Position numbers and translations under genes: made by a program
Part shown: positions 60,660-64,000 of the stretch, in pieces
Layout of the letters: every line of letters begins with the position of its first letter
How positions within the stretch are numbered: position 1 is the stretch's first letter
Assembly: GCF_002844275.1 (NCBI RefSeq)
Contig: NZ_NXGX01000006.1
Coordinates: forward strand, 62,001-126,000
Source of the DNA: Thalassospira lohafexi
Lineage (GTDB): Bacteria; Pseudomonadota; Alphaproteobacteria; Rhodospirillales; Thalassospiraceae
DNA length: 64,000 nucleotides
Direction of reading: 5' to 3'
Notes under the pieces: generated by a model
What the model was told of the DNA's origin: nothing
Seen by the model: the letters and a program-made list of their open reading frames with translations, nothing else
Database searches by the model: none

Positions 60660-61667
60660 TCACTTGACGGCAAGTGCCATATCAAGAAGTTCCTGACCGT
60701 TCGGGGTTTCTTCGACGAACTTCTTATAAGAAGTTTCCATGGCAAGTTTCTGCCATTCGGCGAAGTCCTCGTCGCTCAATTCTGCGATTTCAACACCGTT
60801 TTCTTTAAAGACCGCGATGCTGTCAGAATCCTGTTTGCTGCCTTCTGCGGTGTAATAGGCTTCTGCCTTTTTCGCAGCTGCTGCCAACGCTTCTTTTTGT
60901 GCGTCGTTCAGTTTGTCGTAGCTCGCCTTCGACATCAGAACCGGCTGATACATGAACCAGAGCGCATTGCCTGCGGCCGGGGTATAGCATTTTACCTGTT
61001 CGTAGATACGATAGGAAACGAAGCTTGATGAGCTTGTATTGGTCGCATCAAGAACGCCGGTCTGCATGGCTGGATAGATTTCCGAGCTTGGCATTGCGGC
61101 GATTGACGCACCGGCACCTTCAAGCATCTGCTCAAAGGATTTACCTGCCGCACGAATCTGAAGGCCTTTTACGTCTGCAGGTTTGCGGATGCAGCCTTTG
61201 GTCGATGCAAAGCCACCAGCGAGCCAGCCTTTGGCAACCGTGACAACACCGTCTTCGTTCAGGAGTTCTTCAATTTTCTCCATGAACGGAGATTCATTGA
61301 TGCGGTTGGCATGGTCGTGGTTTTTAACCAGGGCCGGCATCAGGGTCAGGTTGGTTGCTGGAACGCGACCACCGGCATATGCCAGCGGGTAAACAATCAT
61401 ATCAAGCTGGCCACGTGTCATCGGGGTCCACTGTTCCTTCGCTTTAAACAGGGAGCCTGATGGGAAAATCTGGATTTCCAGATCAACGTTGGCTGCTTTG
61501 ACTTCGTCGGCAACGATCTGTGCAACCTTGTGACGGATGTCACTGGTGGACCACTGATGCGACAGCTTCAGGGTTTCAGCATCTGCTGATGCAGACATAC
61601 CAAAAGCGGCAACAGACATGGTAATGGCGGCGACGGACGCCGAAAGGGTCTTCTTAAAAATCTTCAT
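60660..61667 (-). CDS. matP: TRAP transporter substrate-binding protein (DctP type)
   Basis: This 335-residue periplasmic protein has a Sec signal peptide (MKIFKKTLSASVAAITMSVA, cleavage after ASA or ADA around residue 28-30). The DctP pattern follows: LKLSHQWSTSDIRHKVAQIVADEVK, IFPSGSLFKAKEQWTPMTRGQLDMIVYPL, the Arg-containing LQIRAAGKSFEQMLEGAGAS, AMPSSEIYPAMQTGVLDATNTSS, and NALWFMYQPVLMSKASYDKL. It captures the carboxylate substrate (predicted malonate) for MatQM. It is the first gene of the operon, divergent from the GntR regulator, with GGAGG upstream of the ATG. Confidence 0.93.
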   Translation of the reverse strand: MKIFKKTLSASVAAITMSVAAFGMSASADAETLKLSHQWSTSDIRHKVAQIVADEVKAANVDLEIQIFPSGSLFKAKEQWTPMTRGQLDMIVYPLAYAGGRVPATNLTLMPALVKNHDHANRINESPFMEKIEELLNEDGVVTVAKGWLAGGFASTKGCIRKPADVKGLQIRAAGKSFEQMLEGAGASIAAMPSSEIYPAMQTGVLDATNTSSSSFVSYRIYEQVKCYTPAAGNALWFMYQPVLMSKASYDKLNDAQKEALAAAAKKAEAYYTAEGSKQDSDSIAVFKENGVEIAELSDEDFAEWQKLAMETSYKKFVEETPNGQELLDMALAVK

Positions 61668-61985
61668 CTTTTCCTCCCGGATGAAGCATGCGTTCTAAAT
61701 GCATTTGAATGGGCTTTTACGCGTCTTTTTATTGATGCGGTTTTCGCATTGAGAGAAAGCGTTACAGATTTCTGGCATCCTGTCCATGCAATTTTGTATA
61801 CCAGAGATGCGTTTCGCAGTGCCACAAACTCGCGCTTGAGTGTTTGCGCTGGAATCCCGGAAAACCGGGAAATAACTTTTGCAGTGCAGCACAAAAACAC
61901 GTTGAGCAGACGTCCAAAAGGTTTTGATTAGTGCCAGATTATGTGTTCTGGTATACCAGTGAATGGTTGTTGAATGAGGGCGTTG
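61668..61985. promoter_or_regulatory. Divergent control region of matP and the GntR gene
   Basis: This 318-base gap has two copies of a GntR-type palindrome: a perfect CTGGTATACCAG (61948-61959) 26 bases before the regulator start, and TTTGTATACCAG (61793-61804; 10 of 12 matching) on the matP side. A perfect 6-base hairpin (TCCCGG, AAAA, CCGGGA; 61855-61870) lies between them. The regulator very likely represses both directions. Confidence 0.8.
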
Positions 61986-62663
61986 ATGGCGCAGAACGGA
62001 AAGCTTGCTACCGATTTGGTGCAGAAATTGGAGCGCGATATTGTCACCGGTGTTCTTAAACCGGGGGACAAACTTGATGAACGGTCGTTAAGCGAACGGT
62101 TCGGAGTTTCGCGCACGCCGGTACGTGAAGCGCTGCAAACGCTTGCCGGATCGGGGCTTGTCGCAACCATGCCAAGACGCGGCACCATTGTTGCCGCGAT
62201 CACGGTCGGCGAACTAATCGAAATGTTCGAAGTCATGGCAGAACTTGAAGCCATGTGTACCCGTCTTGCCGCACGGCGCATGCCGCGTGTCGATATTGAA
62301 AACCTGATCAAGCTGGCAGCGGCGTGTGATGCGCTTCAGGAGCACGCCGACGCGGATGCCTATTACGAGGCCAATGTCAGTTTTCACGAAGCGATCTATG
62401 CCGGGTGCCGCAACAGCTTTCTTGAACGCCAGACCAAGAATGTTCGCAACCGTTTGGCGCCGTATCGGCGTTTGCAGCTCCATCGGCCGGGCCGTGTCAA
62501 AAAATCAAATGCCGAGCACGAAGATATTCTGACCGCCATCTCGACCGGGGATGCGCAGACAGCCGGGAAACTCATGCATCAGCATGTTGCCGTTCAGGGC
62601 GAAGCGTTGAATGACCTTTTGGCGATTGTCCCGCGCGGGTATCTGGAGCCGTTGGCGAGCTGA
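61986..62663 (+). CDS. matR: GntR family regulator, FadR/FCD subfamily, of the malonate operon
   Basis: This 225-residue regulator has the N-terminal winged HTH LVQKLERDIVTGVLKPGDKLDERSLSERFGVSRTPVREALQTLAGSGLVATMPRRGTIV. An FCD ligand domain follows, with three His-type metal ligands in SFHEAIYAG, EHEDILTAI and MHQHVAVQG. FCD regulators respond to organic acids such as malonate or malonyl-CoA. The ATG at 61986 follows GAGGG by five bases; an ATG four codons upstream is less likely. By position and operator it should control matPQMAB. The symbol is given by analogy with the Sinorhizobium malonate locus. Confidence 0.88.
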   Translation: MAQNGKLATDLVQKLERDIVTGVLKPGDKLDERSLSERFGVSRTPVREALQTLAGSGLVATMPRRGTIVAAITVGELIEMFEVMAELEAMCTRLAARRMPRVDIENLIKLAAACDALQEHADADAYYEANVSFHEAIYAGCRNSFLERQTKNVRNRLAPYRRLQLHRPGRVKKSNAEHEDILTAISTGDAQTAGKLMHQHVAVQGEALNDLLAIVPRGYLEPLAS

Positions 62664-62718
62664 CCAAAATCTCAACACCGTGCGTGACCTTTTAAATCGT
62701 TTGCGCTAAAAACCGCGG

Positions 62719-63459
62719 ATGGCAAAGAAACGTTTGGATCAGTTGCTTGTGGAACGTGGATTGGTGGAAAGCCGATCCAAGGCGCAAGCGTTTATTATGG
62801 CAGGCAATGTCTTTAGCGGTGAGCAGCGGCTTGATAAGCCGGGCATGCAGTGCAAGGAAGACATTGCGGTGACCCTACGCGGGCAACCGCACCCATGGGT
62901 ATCACGCGGTGGGCTCAAGCTTGAAAAGGGCTTGTCGCATTTCGGGCTTGATGTGACCGGTTTTATTGGTGTCGATGTTGGATCATCGACGGGTGGTTTT
63001 ACCGATGTCTTGCTGCAAAATGGTGCGGCCAAGGTGTATTCCGTCGATGTCGGGCAGGGGCAGCTTGACTGGAAGCTGCGCAATGATGACCGGGTGGTTG
63101 TCATGGAAAAAACCAATGCGCGACATTTGACCGAAGAACACATTCCCGACCCGATTGATATCGTTGTCTGCGATGCCAGCTTCATTGGCCTGCGCACCGT
63201 ACTTCCAGCCAGTCTGGAGCGGGTCAAGCCCGGTGGTTATGTGATTGCACTGATCAAGCCGCAATTTGAAGTCGGCAAGGAACGGGTGGGCAAAAAGGGT
63301 GTCGTGCGCGAGCCTGAGCTGCATCAGGAAGTCTGCGATACCATTTCCGAGTGGCTGGGCAATTTGCCGGGCTGGGATGTTTTGGGGATCGCGACAAGCC
63401 CGATCACCGGACCGGAAGGCAATGTTGAGTTTTTGATTGGCGGGCGGAAATCGGCGTAA
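62719..63459 (+). CDS. tlyA: TlyA-like S4-FtsJ rRNA 2'-O-methyltransferase (hemolysin A family)
   Basis: This 246-residue protein has an N-terminal S4 RNA-binding domain (KKRLDQLLVERGLVESRSKAQAFIMAGNVF). A Rossmann methyltransferase of the FtsJ type follows, with the linker SRGGLKLEKGL, the SAM site GVDVGSSTGGFTDVLLQNGA, VVCDASFIGLRTVLP and LIKPQFEVG. It methylates 23S (and in actinobacteria also 16S) rRNA ribose; in tuberculosis relatives this sets capreomycin sensitivity. In many alphaproteobacteria tlyA follows dxs directly, but here the malonate island intervenes. Confidence 0.95.
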   Translation: MAKKRLDQLLVERGLVESRSKAQAFIMAGNVFSGEQRLDKPGMQCKEDIAVTLRGQPHPWVSRGGLKLEKGLSHFGLDVTGFIGVDVGSSTGGFTDVLLQNGAAKVYSVDVGQGQLDWKLRNDDRVVVMEKTNARHLTEEHIPDPIDIVVCDASFIGLRTVLPASLERVKPGGYVIALIKPQFEVGKERVGKKGVVREPELHQEVCDTISEWLGNLPGWDVLGIATSPITGPEGNVEFLIGGRKSA

Positions 63460-63473
63460 ACAACGCCGATTTC
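63447..63473. terminator. Hairpin over the tlyA stop codon
   Basis: GAAATCGGCG and CGCCGATTTC pair perfectly around a 7-base loop that includes the stop codon. It has no T run, so it may be a transcription boundary or stabilising structure rather than a strict terminator. Confidence 0.5.
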
Positions 63474-63502
63474 GTAGAGATTTCCCGCTGAAATTCCGGG
63501 CC

Positions 63503-63931
63503 TTATTTGCCGATTTTTTTCAGGAAATGATCAATCCCGGCTTGTGCGCAATCCTGATCCTGTGGCGGAGTGCCGGAGCTTACCCCGATGCCGCCAACGC
63601 AATCGCCGTCAACCATGACAGGCAGGCCACCGGCAACAATTGAAAGCCGCCCACCAATTTCCGAATCAATGCCGTAGGCCGGTTTTCCCGGCTGGGCGGC
63701 GGCGGCATATTCATGGGTTGCCTTGCGCGCACCCGATGCTGTGAAGGATTTGTCCTGTGCAATTGTCGTGCTGGTGACCTTGCCGCCATCCATGCGTTCA
63801 AACGCGATCAAAACACCGGACTCATCGGTAATCGCGATGCACATCGGTACCCCGATTTCCGTGGCACGCGCACGTGCACCTTCAATCAGGATATAGGCGT
63901 CTTCGATCGACAGGCGTTTGATGGTCAACAT
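63503..63931 (-). CDS. GlcG/HbpS family heme-binding-like protein
   Basis: This 142-residue protein of the DUF336 (PF03928) family has the pattern MCIAITDESGVLIAFERMDGGKVTSTTIAQDKSFTA, then GIDSEIGGRLSIVAGGLPVMVDGDCVGGIGVSSGTPPQDQDCAQAGI. The GGLP and GGIGVSG-like motifs are intact. Members include GlcG of the glycolate locus and the heme-binding HbpS, but most are of unknown function. It lies alone, convergent with tlyA, and reads towards it. About 70 bases of its upstream region are within the window and show no operator. Confidence 0.9.
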   Translation of the reverse strand: MLTIKRLSIEDAYILIEGARARATEIGVPMCIAITDESGVLIAFERMDGGKVTSTTIAQDKSFTASGARKATHEYAAAAQPGKPAYGIDSEIGGRLSIVAGGLPVMVDGDCVGGIGVSSGTPPQDQDCAQAGIDHFLKKIGK

Positions 63932-64000
63932 AACAGCGTCTCCGGTGGATTGAGGGTTCTTCAGTTGGCGGCATCTTATGGGCAGCGCTGAAGAGTGATC
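63932..64000. other. Upstream region of the GlcG-like gene, cut by window end
   Basis: The last 69 bases hold the promoter side of the GlcG-like gene. GGAG lies a few bases before its start codon. Nothing else is recognisable. Confidence 0.4.

Overview
The window looks like chromosomal DNA of a free-living, probably marine alphaproteobacterium. Gene content and order are Rhodospirillales-like and I would guess Thalassospira or a close relative. This is inference from gene order, moderate G+C and protein style; no rRNA gene is present to confirm it. Markers include purM-purN facing a DUF2066/AI-2E permease/HdaA run, and the HDAC-like/xseB/ispA/dxs/tlyA neighbourhood. I see no rRNA, tRNA, CRISPR array, insertion sequence or prophage.

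Region 1-6.6 kb is accessory and regulatory: a cut-off DUF899 gene, a DHA2 drug exporter, an ArsR/AHSA1 pair behind a LysE exporter, a HigBA toxin-antitoxin module, and an alpha/beta hydrolase divergent from a small ArsR-type regulator. The three regulator genes of this stretch carry clear palindromic operators. Region 7-13.2 kb holds a diguanylate cyclase, an ABC-F ATPase, ndk, a P-loop kinase behind a possible attenuator, and two related single-span membrane proteins of 42-45 residues (one with a TTG start). Region 13.2-17.5 kb is a leftward sulfatase operon: arylsulfatase with a Cys-x-Pro-x-Arg site, secreted HAD phosphatase, membrane-anchored formylglycine-generating enzyme, and a small secreted Cys protein.

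Region 18-27.3 kb is mostly core: purN, purM, DUF2066, permease and hdaA. It also holds a three-gene glutamylation cassette (RimB-like protease, RimK ligase, aspartoacylase-like hydrolase) and rnd. Region 27.4-32.2 kb has a lipoprotein, a TetR/carboxymuconolactone-decarboxylase divergent pair with matching operators, an NTF2-like protein, a new 26-residue hydrophobic ORF, and an NmrA-like/LysR pair.

Region 32.3-38.3 kb is a tightly overlapping leftward sugar operon: rfbF, rfbG, a zinc-finger C-methyltransferase, an RmlC-like epimerase, a reductase, an acyltransferase and a GT2. Together these suggest a CDP-linked, C-methyl-branched 6-deoxyhexose. Region 38.5-50.4 kb has a DUF1835 protein, ppx and ppk, sixA, aspS, an SPOR lipoprotein, an EipB homologue, a BigR/SqrR-type regulator and an HDAC-like deacylase.

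Region 50.5-64 kb carries xseB, ispA, an extra hydrolase and dxs. It then has a malonate island (matR divergent from matPQMAB, plus an SDR) lying between dxs and tlyA, and ends with tlyA and a GlcG/HbpS-like protein.
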